The translations under genes and the position numbers were made by a program. DNA of 64,000 nt from Aerococcus christensenii (GTDB lineage: Bacteria > Bacillota > Bacilli > Lactobacillales > Aerococcaceae). The notes under the pieces are model-generated. The model was not told where the DNA came from. It was given only the letters and a program-made list of their open reading frames with translations, and ran no database searches. Shown here one piece after another: positions 10,166 to 20,801 of this stretch (position 1 is its first letter; every line of letters starts with the position of its first letter). The stretch covers positions 186,001-250,000 of the forward strand of contig NZ_CP014159.1 of NCBI RefSeq assembly GCF_001543105.1, given 5' to 3'.

Positions 10166-10740
10166 TTTTTACTTCCTTTCGCTTGACTTAATTGACGGAC
10201 AACACTGGCATATAAACGATGTTCTGCTTGATGAATTCTCTGAGCAAGAGAATCTAAATCATCATCTTCTTCTATGGCTACTTTGACCTGAGAGAGAATT
10301 TCTCCACTATCAATTTCTTCATTGACATAATGAACGGTCACCCCTGTTTCCTTCACTCCTGCCTTAAAGGCATCTTTAATACCCGTTCGACCTGGGAAAG
10401 CTGGCAAGAGAGAAGGATGAATATTAATAATTCGGTGAGGAAAAGCCTCCAATAAAGGAGCATAAATGAGCCGCATATACCCCGCTAGAAGAATATAATC
10501 TACCTTTTCTTTCTGACAAAGGGTCACTAAGGCCTCTTCATAATCCTCTCTTGATTTAAAATCTTGAGGACTAAAAGTAAAGAATTTTATCCCTAAATTT
10601 TCTGCACGGGTCAAGGCATAGGCGTCTTTATGATCTGAAAATAAGAAAGAGATTTCAACGCCCTCTTTAGGATTAGAAAAAGCTTCCACTAAGGCTTGAA
10701 AATTAGACCCATTTCCTGAAGCGAATACGGCACATTTCAT
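10162..10740 (-). CDS. purN: Phosphoribosylglycinamide formyltransferase
   Basis: PurN formylates GAR using 10-formyl-THF. From the chosen start the protein is 192 residues, MKCAVFASGNGSNFQAL, the family opening. It contains the catalytic HPSLLPAFPG (His) and the GVTVHYVNEEIDSG segment with the key Asp. I used the ATG at 10740, which has GGAGG 9 bases upstream; a longer frame to 10773 runs into the end of purM without a ribosome site. Confidence 0.96.
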   Translation of the reverse strand: MKCAVFASGNGSNFQALVEAFSNPKEGVEISFLFSDHKDAYALTRAENLGIKFFTFSPQDFKSREDYEEALVTLCQKEKVDYILLAGYMRLIYAPLLEAFPHRIINIHPSLLPAFPGRTGIKDAFKAGVKETGVTVHYVNEEIDSGEILSQVKVAIEEDDDLDSLAQRIHQAEHRLYASVVRQLSQAKGSKK

Positions 10741-10741
10741 T

Positions 10742-11791
10742 TTAAGCTTCCTCCAATCGCACAGCACTTTCATTATCTGATCGTTTCTTCACTCGACCGA
10801 TAACAGAAACTTTTTCACCTGTGGCAGTTAAAGTGGTTTGAACTTCTTCTAAATCATCTTCTCCAACTGCCAAGACCATCCCAATCCCCATATTAAAGAT
10901 CTCATACATTTGGCGATGAGGGATTTTCCCTTTTTCTTCTAAGAAATCAAAGAGAGCCGGACAATCAAAACTCCCTAACTGAATATCAGCCTTCAAACCT
11001 TTCGGCAACATTCTAGGAACATTTTCAATAAAGCCACCTCCTGTAATATGGGCTAAAGAATGAATTTTCCCCTTTTGAATAAGAGGCAACACACTCTTCA
11101 CATAGATGCGGGTCGGAGTCAGCAAAATTTCTCCTAGGGTTTGGTCTTCAGAAAGGCATGAGATCTTGTCAGATAAGTTGAAATGATAGTCTTCCAAAAG
11201 AATTTTTCGAACCAAAGAATAACCGTTGGAATGGATTCCTGAAGAAGCTAATCCTATCAAATAATCACCTTCTTGGACCTGATCTAAATCGATGAGCCGC
11301 TGACGTTCACCAATTCCCACAGCAAATCCTGCCATATCAAAGTCCCCCTGGCTGTACACCCCCGGCATCTCTGCTGTTTCTCCTCCTACTAGAGAAGCTC
11401 CCGCTTGTCGGCAGCCTTCGCAGATTCCCTTGACAAGTTCTTCAATGATCTCAGGTCTATTTTTATCCACTGCCAAATAATCTAGGAAAAAGAGAGGTTC
11501 TGCACCTTGTGCCAAAATATCATTAACGCACATAGCCACACAATCAATCCCAATAGTATCGTATTTTTGCTGGTTAATCGCTATTAAAAGCTTGGTTCCT
11601 ACCCCATCTGTTCCAGAAACTAACACAGGTTCTTCATAAGAGAAAGATTTTAAGCTGACACTTGCTCCAAAGCTCCCTAATTTTGATAAAACTTCTGGAC
11701 GTAGAGTCGTTGCCACATGTTTTTTGATTCTTTCTACTGCTTCATAACCTGCTTCTACATCTACGCCGGCTTCACGATAAGCTTTTGCCAT
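10742..11791 (-). CDS. purM: Phosphoribosylformylglycinamidine cyclo-ligase (AIR synthetase)
   Basis: PurM closes the imidazole ring of FGAM to give AIR. The 349-residue protein shows [15 protein letters not shown] near the N-terminus, VSGTDGVGTKL, GIDCVAMCVNDILAQGAEP, GGETAEMPGVY and HITGGGFIENVPR, all family signatures. GGAGG stands before the ATG within the end of purF, with which it overlaps by 20 bases. Confidence 0.97.
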   Translation of the reverse strand: MAKAYREAGVDVEAGYEAVERIKKHVATTLRPEVLSKLGSFGASVSLKSFSYEEPVLVSGTDGVGTKLLIAINQQKYDTIGIDCVAMCVNDILAQGAEPLFFLDYLAVDKNRPEIIEELVKGICEGCRQAGASLVGGETAEMPGVYSQGDFDMAGFAVGIGERQRLIDLDQVQEGDYLIGLASSGIHSNGYSLVRKILLEDYHFNLSDKISCLSEDQTLGEILLTPTRIYVKSVLPLIQKGKIHSLAHITGGGFIENVPRMLPKGLKADIQLGSFDCPALFDFLEEKGKIPHRQMYEIFNMGIGMVLAVGEDDLEEVQTTLTATGEKVSVIGRVKKRSDNESAVRLEEA

Positions 11792-13295
11792 GTCCTGCTT
11801 CCTCCAATTCTTTCAGTGATTGCAGATATTCTTCTTCATAATCATAGAGTGCCGTTGGATAATCTCCATTGAAATAAGCCATGCAAAGGCCGTTATAAGG
11901 TGATGAACTCTTCAAGCCGATCCCTTCTATCAATCCTTCTTGACTTAAAAAGGCTAAAGAATCTGCTCCGATTAAATCTCGAATTTCTTCAACAGAATGC
12001 CCAGCAGCTATTAGTTCATGAGTATTGGAAATATCAATGCCATAAAAACAAGGAAATTTCAAAGGAGGACTGGCAATGCGGACATGCACTTCAAGAGCTC
12101 CTGCTTCTCGTAAAAGTTGAACAATTCTTTTAGAAGTAGTTCCCCGAACAATGGAATCATCAATCATAACTACTCGCTTGCCGCTCACTAACTTGGACAC
12201 TGCTGAGAGTTTCATCCGAACGCCTAATTCTCTCTCTTCCTGTGTCGGTTGAATAAATGTTCTTCCTACATATTGATTTTTAACTAAGCCCATCTCATTG
12301 GGGAGACCAGATACTTCCGCATATCCCATAGCAGCTGAAAGTGAAGAATTAGGAACCCCCACAACAATATCCGCCGACAAGCTAGGTGCTTCTTTGGCCA
12401 GGATTCGTCCACAATTTTTGCGAGCCATATGGACATTCACATCGTGAATATTGGAATCCGGACGCGCAAAATAAATATATTCCATAGAGCAAATCGCTTG
12501 TTGCCGATTGGAGGTATAGTATTCGCGATGAATTCCTTCTCGACTAATCGTGACAATTTCTCCTGCTTCTACATCAAACAGAACCTCAGCCCCTAATTGA
12601 TTCAAAGCGCACGATTCGCTCGCCATAACGTAACTGCCGTCCGCCATTCGGCCAACGACTAAAGGACGAAAACCATTCGGATCACAGGCCCCAATCAAGG
12701 CTTTTTCAGTTAATACTAAGTAAGTAAATCCTCCCTTCACCTGACAAAGGGCATCTTTGACCCGATCAAAGAAAGTCGTTTTTGGACTATGGCGAATCAA
12801 ATGCATAAGGACTTCACTATCTGATGTTGATCTGAAAATGGCGCCTTCCTTTTCTAAGCGCTTTTTGAGGATTTGGCCATTCACCAAATTCCCATTATGG
12901 GCTAAAGCCACGTCCCCTTCATTAAAGTGAAAGAGAAAAGGTTGAATATTATCCAAAGAAGACTCTCCGCTTGTCGAATAGCGAACATGACCAAGGGCGA
13001 ACCGACCTTTCAATCCTTCAAATCGGTGATCTTCTTTAAAGATTTCACTAACGAGCCCTAATCCACGGTAGTCAGACATTCTCCCGGTTTCATCGATTGT
13101 TGTAATACCGGCCCCTTCTTGCCCGCGATGCTGCAAAGCCATCAACCCATAAAAGGCGCAACGAGCTGCTTGCTTGTTATTCCATATTCCAATCAAGCCA
13201 CACTCTTCATAAGGCAAATCGTACGTTTCCTGATCAATAAAAGTAGAAACATAGTCTCCTTCTACAATAAACTCTCTTTTTCTTTGAGCTGACAC
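11772..13295 (-). CDS. purF: Amidophosphoribosyltransferase
   Basis: PurF makes phosphoribosylamine from PRPP and glutamine, the committed step of purine synthesis. The N-terminal nucleophile hydrolase domain begins at the Cys of [10 protein letters not shown], exposed after propeptide removal. The PRTase domain has [17 protein letters not shown] place the start at GTG 13295, which has AAGGAG 7 bases upstream; this leaves a propeptide of about 31 residues, longer than the roughly 10 usual in relatives. The ATG at 13313 has no ribosome site. The start overlaps the end of purL by 34 bases. Confidence 0.94.
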   Translation of the reverse strand: MSAQRKREFIVEGDYVSTFIDQETYDLPYEECGLIGIWNNKQAARCAFYGLMALQHRGQEGAGITTIDETGRMSDYRGLGLVSEIFKEDHRFEGLKGRFALGHVRYSTSGESSLDNIQPFLFHFNEGDVALAHNGNLVNGQILKKRLEKEGAIFRSTSDSEVLMHLIRHSPKTTFFDRVKDALCQVKGGFTYLVLTEKALIGACDPNGFRPLVVGRMADGSYVMASESCALNQLGAEVLFDVEAGEIVTISREGIHREYYTSNRQQAICSMEYIYFARPDSNIHDVNVHMARKNCGRILAKEAPSLSADIVVGVPNSSLSAAMGYAEVSGLPNEMGLVKNQYVGRTFIQPTQEERELGVRMKLSAVSKLVSGKRVVMIDDSIVRGTTSKRIVQLLREAGALEVHVRIASPPLKFPCFYGIDISNTHELIAAGHSVEEIRDLIGADSLAFLSQEGLIEGIGLKSSSPYNGLCMAYFNGDYPTALYDYEEEYLQSLKELEEAGHGKSLS

Positions 13296-15499
13296 CCGAT
13301 CGCTCCTTCCCATAATCGGTTAAGTTCTTCTACTGAAGCGTGAATAGTTCCTGTTTGTGTTTCTAAACGATACTCCCCTTCGTCTGTTACACGTCCTAAA
13401 TAGGTAAAGCCTTCCCCATATTTGGCTTCAAAAGCTTCTCGTTGTTCTGATGAGATCGACACAATAAACCGGCTTTGATCTTCACTGAAGACTTGCTCCA
13501 CTTTTCCATCAAAGAAGGCATCAAGTCCTAATCCCGTAGAGAAAAGACATTCTGCTAATCCAACGGCTAACCCCCCCTCACTGAGGTCATGTGCAGATTG
13601 TAAAAAGTCTTCTTGAATCGCTGAGAGAACCGCTTTTTGATTAGCTACTTCTTCCTCTAAATCAAAGTCAAATAAACACCCCTCAATCTTTCCGGTCTGC
13701 ATCAGTTGTATTTCTGACCCATTAAAAGCTTGTCCTGTTTTTCCAATGAGGTAAATCAAATCGCCTGCCTTTTTAAAGTGTTGGCGCGTAATATGTTTGA
13801 TCTCTTTAATTAAGCCCACCATCCCTATCATGGGTGTAGGATAAATCGCTTGACCATTACTTTCATTATTCAAAGAGACATTTCCTGAAATCACAGGCGT
13901 ATGGAGTTGCAAACAAGCTTCCACAATTCCTTCCACAGATTCCTTCATTTCATAAAAGATTTCTGGATCTTTAGGATTACCAAAGTTCAAGCAATCTGTA
14001 ATCGCTAGTGGTTGCCCCCCACTGGCTACAATATTTCTAGCCGCCTCACTGACTGCCATCATACCTCCTACTCGAGGGTTCAAGGCAATGTAGCGTGCAT
14101 TACAATCCGTAGTCATCGCTAAAGCTTTTTGACTACCACGAATTCTTAGGACTGCTGCATCACTCCCTGGCCCAACAACGGTTTGTGTTCTCACCATAGA
14201 GTCATAACTTTGATAAACCGCTTGCCGCTTAGAAGCTATCGTTGGGCGTTGGAGGAGATCCTTCAAGATTTGGGTAGGATCCTCTACTTGTGGCTGATAG
14301 GATTCAACACTTGCTTGACGGATACGTTCAGGCATTTGTGAAGGATTCTCGCACTCTGGAGCTTCAGCTAATGAAGCTACTGGAACATCGGCTACCTTTT
14401 GGCCGTGGTGATAAAGTCGATAGCGTTGATCAGAAGTCACATAACCGATCTTCACAGCATCTAAATGATACCGTTTAAAGATCTCGACTATACGATCTTC
14501 ATGTCCCTTCTTCACACACAACAACATACGTTCTTGAGACTCTGAAAGCATCATCTCATAAGGCGTCATTTCCAACTCTCTTTGAGGGACCTTATCCAAG
14601 TCCAAAACCAAACCGCTTCCCGCTTTGTCAGCCATTTCAGAACTAGAAGACACTAACCCTGCAGCCCCCATGTCTTGAATGCCAATCAAGATATCTTGGC
14701 AAGTTTTAACCACTTCAATGCAGGCATCCATCAAAAGTTTTTCCATAAAAGGATCACCTACTTGGACGGCTGAGCGTTGGGTTTCATGTTCATCATTAAA
14801 TTCAACCGATGCAAAGGTTGCCCCGTGAATTCCATCACGGCCTGTTTTAGCACCTACATAAAGGATCGAATTACCTTCACCAGATGCGCGTCCTTTTTGA
14901 ATATCCTTTTGGTCCATCAACCCTACACACATAACATTCACTAAAGGATTTCCACGGTAACACTCATCAAAAGCAATCTCTCCACCTACTGTTGGGATGC
15001 CGATACAATTTCCATAACCCGCAATGCCATTCACCACTTCTTGGAAAATATACTTGGTGCGTTCTTGATCTAAAGGTGCAAAGCGAAGAGAATCTAATAA
15101 AGCGATAGGCTGAGCTCCCATAGAAAAAATATCCCGAATAATTCCCCCCACTCCTGTTGCAGCACCTTCATAAGGTTCAACAGCGGATGGATGGTTATGG
15201 CTCTCTGCCTTAAAGACAACAGCTTGTCCCTCTCCAATATCAACAATTCCTGCCCCTTCTCCAGGTCCTTGAAGCACTTGTGGGCCTTCACTTGGAAACT
15301 TGCGTAAAAGTGACTTGGTGTTCTTATAAGAGCAATGCTCACTCCACATCACAGCAAATAAACCGGCTTCTGTGTAGTTAGGCATTCTTCCTAAAATTTC
15401 CTCTACTTGCGCATATTCTTGATCGGTCATTCCCCATTCACGATAGATCTTTTGATCTTTAATTTCTTGTGGAGTCGGTTCTAAGTTTGCTTTACTCAC
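13262..15499 (-). CDS. purL: Phosphoribosylformylglycinamidine synthase, large subunit
   Basis: PurL is the synthetase subunit of the PurS-PurQ-PurL complex that converts FGAR to FGAM. At about 745 residues it is the short Gram-positive form. Visible are [41 protein letters not shown] and [14 protein letters not shown], plus the duplicated AIR-synthetase half ([38 protein letters not shown]). The frame opens at a GTG (15529) inside purQ. The GTG at 15499 ([10 protein letters not shown]) just after the purQ stop fits the family N-terminus better, though its ribosome site is only a G-rich stretch. Confidence 0.96.
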   Translation of the reverse strand: MSKANLEPTPQEIKDQKIYREWGMTDQEYAQVEEILGRMPNYTEAGLFAVMWSEHCSYKNTKSLLRKFPSEGPQVLQGPGEGAGIVDIGEGQAVVFKAESHNHPSAVEPYEGAATGVGGIIRDIFSMGAQPIALLDSLRFAPLDQERTKYIFQEVVNGIAGYGNCIGIPTVGGEIAFDECYRGNPLVNVMCVGLMDQKDIQKGRASGEGNSILYVGAKTGRDGIHGATFASVEFNDEHETQRSAVQVGDPFMEKLLMDACIEVVKTCQDILIGIQDMGAAGLVSSSSEMADKAGSGLVLDLDKVPQRELEMTPYEMMLSESQERMLLCVKKGHEDRIVEIFKRYHLDAVKIGYVTSDQRYRLYHHGQKVADVPVASLAEAPECENPSQMPERIRQASVESYQPQVEDPTQILKDLLQRPTIASKRQAVYQSYDSMVRTQTVVGPGSDAAVLRIRGSQKALAMTTDCNARYIALNPRVGGMMAVSEAARNIVASGGQPLAITDCLNFGNPKDPEIFYEMKESVEGIVEACLQLHTPVISGNVSLNNESNGQAIYPTPMIGMVGLIKEIKHITRQHFKKAGDLIYLIGKTGQAFNGSEIQLMQTGKIEGCLFDFDLEEEVANQKAVLSAIQEDFLQSAHDLSEGGLAVGLAECLFSTGLGLDAFFDGKVEQVFSEDQSRFIVSISSEQREAFEAKYGEGFTYLGRVTDEGEYRLETQTGTIHASVEELNRLWEGAIGCQLKEKESLL

Positions 15500-15500
15500 A

Positions 15501-16178
15501 CTATTTCCCCGCTTTCTTGTAACTTTCACGTAAGCTTTGGAACATCTTCAACCCATCCACGCCTCCTATTAGGGCTTCCACTGCCCGTTCAGGATGCGGC
15601 ATCAATCCAATCACATTTCCCTGCTTATTGGTAATTCCAGCAATATTGGCAACAGAGCCATTAGGATTTTCTCCAGCATAAGTCAGTACAATCTGATGAT
15701 TGTCTTTTAATTCTTTTAAGGTTTCTGAATCACAGTAATAATTTCCTTCTCCATGAGCAATTGGGAAAACTACTTCCTCTCCTTCTTCATAGAGGTGGGT
15801 AAAAGCAGTCTTCGCATTTTCCACTTTTAAAGGCTGAGGCTTACAAATAAAATGAAGTTTTTCATTTGGAAGGAAAGCTCCCGGTAAAAGTCCTGATTCA
15901 CAAAGGATTTGAAAACCATTACAGGTTCCTAAAACGAAGCCGCCATTTTCAGCAAATTTAATCACACCCGCCATAATCGGTGCAAAGCGACTAATCGCTC
16001 CAGAACGTAGATAATCTCCATATGAAAATCCTCCTGGAATCATCACGGCATCATACCCATCGACACTTTCTTCAGAACAAGGGACAAAGTCTACTTCTTC
16101 CCCCAAAACATCTCGAATGGCATAAAACATATCCCCGTCACAATTTGAGCCAGGAAATTGGATCACCGCAAACTTCAT
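15501..16178 (-). CDS. purQ: Phosphoribosylformylglycinamidine synthase, glutaminase subunit
   Basis: PurQ supplies ammonia from glutamine to PurL. The 225-residue class I glutamine amidotransferase begins [16 protein letters not shown]. It has [13 protein letters not shown], the nucleophile Cys in [11 protein letters not shown] and the catalytic His/Glu in MPHPERA. It follows purS by 3 bases, as expected for subunits of one complex. Confidence 0.97.
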   Translation of the reverse strand: MKFAVIQFPGSNCDGDMFYAIRDVLGEEVDFVPCSEESVDGYDAVMIPGGFSYGDYLRSGAISRFAPIMAGVIKFAENGGFVLGTCNGFQILCESGLLPGAFLPNEKLHFICKPQPLKVENAKTAFTHLYEEGEEVVFPIAHGEGNYYCDSETLKELKDNHQIVLTYAGENPNGSVANIAGITNKQGNVIGLMPHPERAVEALIGGVDGLKMFQSLRESYKKAGK

Positions 16179-16181
16179 GGC

Positions 16182-16427
16182 TTAATCCTCCTTCACGCGA
16201 TAGCTATAAGATTCCATTGTGACATTAGCCAATAAGCGATCACAAATTTCTTCCACACAAGCTTCAAGATTTTCCACAGAACGATCAATCTCTACTTGAA
16301 AATACTTCCCTTGACGAACAGACTGAACTTCTGAATATCCCATTTGTTGAACAGCGCGTTGAATAGCTTCCCCTTGAGGATCAAGAATAGATGGCTTATA
16401 CGTCACAAAAATTTCTACTTGGTACAT
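16182..16427 (-). CDS. purS: Phosphoribosylformylglycinamidine synthase subunit PurS
   Basis: PurS is a small dimeric protein that bridges PurQ and PurL. The 81-residue product reads MYQVEIFVTYKPSILDPQGE, the standard PurS opening with the LDPQG motif, and ends with the NVTMESYSYRV strand. I use the ATG at 16427, which has GGGAG 7 bases upstream, rather than the ATG 6 bases earlier. Confidence 0.96.
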   Translation of the reverse strand: MYQVEIFVTYKPSILDPQGEAIQRAVQQMGYSEVQSVRQGKYFQVEIDRSVENLEACVEEICDRLLANVTMESYSYRVKED

Positions 16428-16439
16428 AATCATGCTCCC

Positions 16440-17174
16440 TTATTTTGAATGTGTTTCTGAAGATAATACTTTTTCTAAACGGTCACGAACTTCTTGATAA
16501 TAAGGCATCATATCGCCTTCATCTTTTCTAAAGATATCCTTATCAAAACTTTGATGGGTATCTTTATCCCACAAGCGGGCATTATCAGGAGAGAACTCAT
16601 CCCCTAGCAAAATTTCGCCGGTTTCTGTTTTTCCAAATTCCAATTTAAAATCTACTAAAATCAATCCAATTTTCTCAAAGAGACTGCTTAATTCTTGATT
16701 AATCTTTCGCGTCAATTTCTTGATTGTTTCTAAGTCTTCCGGTGTAGCTAATCCTAAGAAATAGATATTCTCATCATTCAAGAAAGGATCATTGAGGGCA
16801 TCTGACTTATAGAAGAATTCCACCATTCCCAAAGGAAATTCAGTACCTTCACTGACCCCTAATCTTTTCACAATGCTTCCTGCAGCCACGTTTCTCAAGA
16901 CGACTTCTAATGGAAACATCTTCATCTTCTTGACCACTTCTCTTCCCCCTTGGTCTGACTGAACGAGATGCGTCGCAATTCCTCTCTCTTTCAAATAGTT
17001 AAAAATCAAAGAGCTAATCTCTTGATTCATAACTCCTTTTCCTTTGATTTGTTCTTTTTTTGCACCATTTCCTGCTGTCGCCTGATCCTTATACACAACT
17101 AATAACTGATCTTCTCGCTCTGTTTCATAAAGATCTTTTGCTTTTCCTGAATAAATTAATTTTCCTTGATTCAT
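16440..17174 (-). CDS. purC: SAICAR synthetase
   Basis: PurC condenses CAIR with aspartate. The 244-residue protein has the early GKAKDLYET motif, DQATAGNGAKKEQI, the PLEVVLRNVAAGS signature and DEFSPDNARLWD near the C-terminus. Two ATGs stand side by side; the second (17174) is better spaced from GGAG, which overlaps the purK stop. Length and order (purE-K-C-S-Q-L) are typical for lactic acid bacteria. Confidence 0.97.
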   Translation of the reverse strand: MNQGKLIYSGKAKDLYETEREDQLLVVYKDQATAGNGAKKEQIKGKGVMNQEISSLIFNYLKERGIATHLVQSDQGGREVVKKMKMFPLEVVLRNVAAGSIVKRLGVSEGTEFPLGMVEFFYKSDALNDPFLNDENIYFLGLATPEDLETIKKLTRKINQELSSLFEKIGLILVDFKLEFGKTETGEILLGDEFSPDNARLWDKDTHQSFDKDIFRKDEGDMMPYYQEVRDRLEKVLSSETHSK

Positions 17175-17177
17175 CAT

Positions 17178-18314
17178 TTACTCCTTTACCCAAATATGAC
17201 TGGATTCAATGTCTTTTAACGTTTGTTCAATAGAAGAAGTCAAATAAGTAATATGTCCCATCTTTCGATTTACTTTGGCTTGGTCTTTGCCGTAGAAATG
17301 AAGATGCCATTCCGGATGATCATCCACCGCTTCTTCTACTCCTTTGACATGCTGTCCCAAAATATTAACCATTACAGCAGGTTTTAGTAAGATTGGCTGG
17401 CTTAGAGGGAGATTACAAATAGCTCGAATATGTAAGTCAAATTGAGAAAAATCACAAGCTTCTATCGTATAATGCCCACTATTGTGTGGACGTGGTGCTA
17501 ATTCATTAATTAAAATTTGATCGTCCTTAGTCAAGAACATCTCAATTCCTAAAGTTCCTACTAAATGGGCCTCTTTTGCAATTTGATGAGCAACTTCTTG
17601 AGCTTTTTTAGCTACTTTTTCTGAGATACGCGCAGGGACAATAGATTCGTGAAGAATATTATGCCAATGAATATTCTCAGAAGCTGGGAAAGAGACATAC
17701 TCTCCTGTAGGATTTCCTACCATCATGACAGATAATTCCATTTTGAAAGGAATCCACTTCTCTAAAACACAAGTCTGTTGATCTAACAACACTTGGCATG
17801 CTTCTATATCACTTGGTGAATGCAACACCTTCTGCCCTTTTCCATCGTATCCAAATCGAATCGTCTTCAAGACAGCAGGATAGCCTAATTCTTCCAGCGC
17901 TGATTGCAACTCTCCACGCGTATGAACCGGGCGATAAGGCGCTAGCTCAACCCCACACGCTTTCAAAAAGGCCTTCTCACTTAATCGATTCTGACTCGCC
18001 TTCAATAAGCTCGTTTCCTGAGGAAGATAGAGGTGTTTTTTCAAATTATCGAGGACATCCGTATCTATATTTTCAAATTCAAAAGTGATCACATCACAGC
18101 GATTCGCTAACTCTTTAATGGCTGCTAAATCTTCAAATTCTGCCTGAATATGAAAATCTGAAACCTGTGCGGCTGAACAATTTTCAGTAGGGTCTAGGAT
18201 ACCTACCTTATAGCCCATTTCTTTAGCTGATTGAGCTAACATTTGACCGAGTTGTCCGCCTCCAATAATTCCAATGGTCTGTCCAGGTAAAATAGTTTTA
18301 ATCAAGCTGTTCAC
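17178..18314 (-). CDS. purK: N5-carboxyaminoimidazole ribonucleotide synthetase
   Basis: PurK carboxylates AIR to N5-CAIR with ATP and bicarbonate. The 378-residue ATP-grasp enzyme begins with [14 protein letters not shown], the nucleotide-binding loop. It also has [13 protein letters not shown] and [18 protein letters not shown] (metal- and substrate-binding). Its start overlaps the end of purE by 17 bases; the two enzymes act in sequence. Confidence 0.97.
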   Translation of the reverse strand: MNSLIKTILPGQTIGIIGGGQLGQMLAQSAKEMGYKVGILDPTENCSAAQVSDFHIQAEFEDLAAIKELANRCDVITFEFENIDTDVLDNLKKHLYLPQETSLLKASQNRLSEKAFLKACGVELAPYRPVHTRGELQSALEELGYPAVLKTIRFGYDGKGQKVLHSPSDIEACQVLLDQQTCVLEKWIPFKMELSVMMVGNPTGEYVSFPASENIHWHNILHESIVPARISEKVAKKAQEVAHQIAKEAHLVGTLGIEMFLTKDDQILINELAPRPHNSGHYTIEACDFSQFDLHIRAICNLPLSQPILLKPAVMVNILGQHVKGVEEAVDDHPEWHLHFYGKDQAKVNRKMGHITYLTSSIEQTLKDIESSHIWVKE

Positions 18315-18783
18315 TACTTTCTATTGCTATTTGACGCATTTTTTCCCGGTAAGTATCAAGCTGTTGTTCTAAGGATTTATTCTGCAAACTTAATATGGAC
18401 GCTGCTAGCAGGGCCGCATTTTTAGCTCCAGAGCTGCCAATAGCTGTCGTCGCTACAGGCACTCCTGCTGGCATTTGAACAATAGATAACAAGGAATCCA
18501 ACCCTTTCAAGGCTCTTGAAGAGATAGGAACTCCAATCACTGGCAAAGTTGTCTTAGCCGCTAACATCCCTGGTAAGTGAGCAGCTCCTCCCGCTCCTGC
18601 AATAATCACTTGATAGCCTCTTTGTCGAGCATTCTCACTAAAAGCGAACATTTCATCCGGCATCCGATGGGCAGAAACGACTTTTTTATCATAAGGAATG
18701 CCCAATTCTTCCAAAATTTGACAGGTTTTCTTCATCGTTTCCCAATCGGATACACTTCCCATTAAGACTGCGATATCTACCAT
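18298..18783 (-). CDS. purE: N5-CAIR mutase
   Basis: PurE moves the carboxyl group of N5-CAIR to give CAIR. The 161-residue class I protein has [12 protein letters not shown], the catalytic SAHRMPD motif and [14 protein letters not shown] chose the ATG at 18783, with GGAG 8 bases upstream; the earlier GTG at 18792 overlaps that ribosome site. First gene of the twelve-gene pur operon, preceded by PurR-box-like sequences. Confidence 0.97.
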   Translation of the reverse strand: MVDIAVLMGSVSDWETMKKTCQILEELGIPYDKKVVSAHRMPDEMFAFSENARQRGYQVIIAGAGGAAHLPGMLAAKTTLPVIGVPISSRALKGLDSLLSIVQMPAGVPVATTAIGSSGAKNAALLAASILSLQNKSLEQQLDTYREKMRQIAIESSEQLD

Positions 18784-18812
18784 TTGATCCACTCCTTTCC
18801 TTCTTCACTTGT

Positions 18813-18942
18813 AATATAACACATTACCAAATAAAAATACATACATTTATTAAAAATATTTTTATAATGTTCGTATAACAGAATTGTACATGCAATTAAA
18901 AATCAAAAAGCCTAGTTTATAATTTGATTATTCGAACAATAA
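18813..18942 (-). promoter_or_regulatory. pur operon control region with PurBox-like sites
   Basis: Two CGAAC cores flanked by AT-rich sequence lie upstream of purE: ATACGAACATTA on the minus strand (18864-18875) and ATTATTCGAACAATAAT on the plus strand (18928-18944). They have opposite orientation, as PurBox pairs do in Bacillus and lactococci, but the cores are about 60 bp apart, wider than the classical pair. A weak extended -10 (TGTTATATT) is at 18813-18821. I see no purine riboswitch. Confidence 0.55.
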
Positions 18943-18981
18943 TAGATAACTTTTCTAAATTGGCTCCTTCATTTTGTAAAC

Positions 18982-19017
18982 AAAAAACCTAGTTACTATC
19001 TTCGCAACTAGGTTTTT
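18982..19017 (-). terminator. Rho-independent terminator after prfC
   Basis: A 12-13 bp perfect stem (AAAAACCTAGTT / AACTAGGTTTTT) with an 11-base loop. The minus strand ends in TTTTTT after the stem; being symmetrical, it could act in both directions. Confidence 0.9.
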
Positions 19018-19042
19018 ATTTATGTTTATTTGGCTTTTTTTC

Positions 19043-20614
19043 TTACAAGAGAGAATCCAATTGAACCTCTGGATATTTTTGTTGGAACCAATTCTCTGCA
19101 AATTGATTTTCAAACAGAAAGACCGGTTGATCAAATCTATCTTTGCAGAGCAGATTTCGACTAGAGGACATCGAAGGGTCTAACTGGTCTGGTCGAATCC
19201 AACGGGCAATCTTAGAGCCTAAGGACTGCATAGTGACTTCCGAATTGTATTCGTTCGCTAAACGATATTGGAAGACTTCAAACTGAAGTTGCCCCACTGC
19301 TCCTAAGATATATTCATCCGTATGCCAGGTTTTATAGAGCTGAATTGCCCCCTCTTCCACTAATTGTTGAATTCCTTTGTGGAAAGATTTTTGCTTCATG
19401 ACATTCTTAGGACTGACTTTCATAAAAATTTCTGGCGTAAATTGTGGAAGTTCAGGGAAGGTCACCTTGGCCTTACCTGAATAAATAGAATCTCCAATTT
19501 GGAAATTTCCCGTATCATAAAGGCCTATAATATCCCCTGCCACAGCAGCTGTCGCATGTTCTCGACTATCCGCCATAAACCGTGTGGTATTATTTAATTT
19601 AATCTTCTTATCTGTTCGAGCAATCTTCACATCCATGCCTTCTTCAAATTCTCCTGAACAGATTCGAACAAAGGCAATTCTATCCCGGTGGCGAGGGTCC
19701 ATATTGGCTTGAATTTTAAAGATAAAACCTGTTAAATCAGGAGATAAGGGATCTACTTGCCCGCCTTCTGCAGTCTTCATAGCTTGAGGGGAAGGTGCAA
19801 AATCAACGAAAGCATCCAGAAAAGTTTGAACACCGAATCCTGTCAAAGCAGAGCCGAAGAAGACAGGTGTTAGCTTGCCTTGGCGAATATCATCTTCATC
19901 AAAAGCGTTCCCGGCTTCTCGTAATAACTGCGCATTATCAATCGCTTCTTCATACCAAACCGACTGCTTAACCGTATACTCGCCTTCTACTTGGCCCTCT
20001 TCATTCAGCGGTAAATAATCGTTGCCTTCATTTTCTTCCGGATGCGTCAACTCTAACCGATTATTAAAGAGGTCATAATTGCCTTGGTAGGTCTTTCCCA
20101 TTCCCATCGGCCAATTCATCGCATACGCATCGATTCCTAGAACCTCTTCCAGTTCGCTGATCAATTCCATAGGCTCTCTCCCATCGCGGTCTAATTTATT
20201 CATAAAGGTAAAAATAGGAATCCCCCTATGACTAACCACTTCAAAGAGGCGCTTGGTTTGTGGTTCAATCCCTTTAGCAGAGTCAATCACCATAACGGCC
20301 GCATCCACAGCCATCAAAGTCCGATAGGTGTCTTCAGAAAAGTCCTCATGACCTGGAGTATCCACGATATTGACTTGATAGCCATCATAATCCACCTGCA
20401 TCACTGAACTCGTCACTGAGATTCCTCTCTGTTGCTCAATCGCCATCCAGTCAGACTTGGCAAACTTCCCTGTTTTTTTACCTTTAACGGTCCCTGCTTG
20501 ACGAATTGCCCCAGAGTAAAGTAAGAGCTGTTCTGTTATAGTTGTTTTCCCAGCATCTGGGTGAGAAATAATCGCAAAAGTCCGTCTTTTATTTACTTCT
20601 TCTTTTAAATTCAT
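19043..20614 (-). CDS. prfC: Peptide chain release factor 3
   Basis: RF3 is the GTPase that recycles RF1 and RF2 from the ribosome. The 523-residue protein has G1 SHPDAGKTT, the G2 region with [10 protein letters not shown]3 DTPGHEDF and G4 NKLD, followed by EF-G-like domains II and III ([13 protein letters not shown]). The absence of EF-G domains IV-V and the length separate it from EF-G. The ATG at 20614 has AAAGGA suitably spaced; the one at 20623 overlaps it. It stands alone with its own terminator. Confidence 0.96.
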   Translation of the reverse strand: MNLKEEVNKRRTFAIISHPDAGKTTITEQLLLYSGAIRQAGTVKGKKTGKFAKSDWMAIEQQRGISVTSSVMQVDYDGYQVNIVDTPGHEDFSEDTYRTLMAVDAAVMVIDSAKGIEPQTKRLFEVVSHRGIPIFTFMNKLDRDGREPMELISELEEVLGIDAYAMNWPMGMGKTYQGNYDLFNNRLELTHPEENEGNDYLPLNEEGQVEGEYTVKQSVWYEEAIDNAQLLREAGNAFDEDDIRQGKLTPVFFGSALTGFGVQTFLDAFVDFAPSPQAMKTAEGGQVDPLSPDLTGFIFKIQANMDPRHRDRIAFVRICSGEFEEGMDVKIARTDKKIKLNNTTRFMADSREHATAAVAGDIIGLYDTGNFQIGDSIYSGKAKVTFPELPQFTPEIFMKVSPKNVMKQKSFHKGIQQLVEEGAIQLYKTWHTDEYILGAVGQLQFEVFQYRLANEYNSEVTMQSLGSKIARWIRPDQLDPSMSSSRNLLCKDRFDQPVFLFENQFAENWFQQKYPEVQLDSLL

Positions 20615-20801
20615 ACTTGTCATCCTTTATTGTTCTTTTAATGAGTCATTATTAACTTCCTCAGAGAAAGTTCATCTAGACTATCTTAGCATATCTTAGG
20701 AAGGAGAATAAAGTTTTTCTTGGAATGTCTGTCTTTCCTTAGCCAATCTCTTAATCTCATCCCTATTGACCGTGACAAATGACGTCTAAGTGACAGTTTC
20801 C

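Noticed and set aside
13250..13313. A frameshift at the start of purF
   Set aside because: The attractive ATG at 13252 is out of frame, but the GTG at 13295 has an equally good ribosome site in the correct frame, so no break is needed.
18793..18981. A purine riboswitch before purE
   Set aside because: No conserved guanine-aptamer core or anti-terminator pair is visible; the CGAAC sites fit PurR control better.
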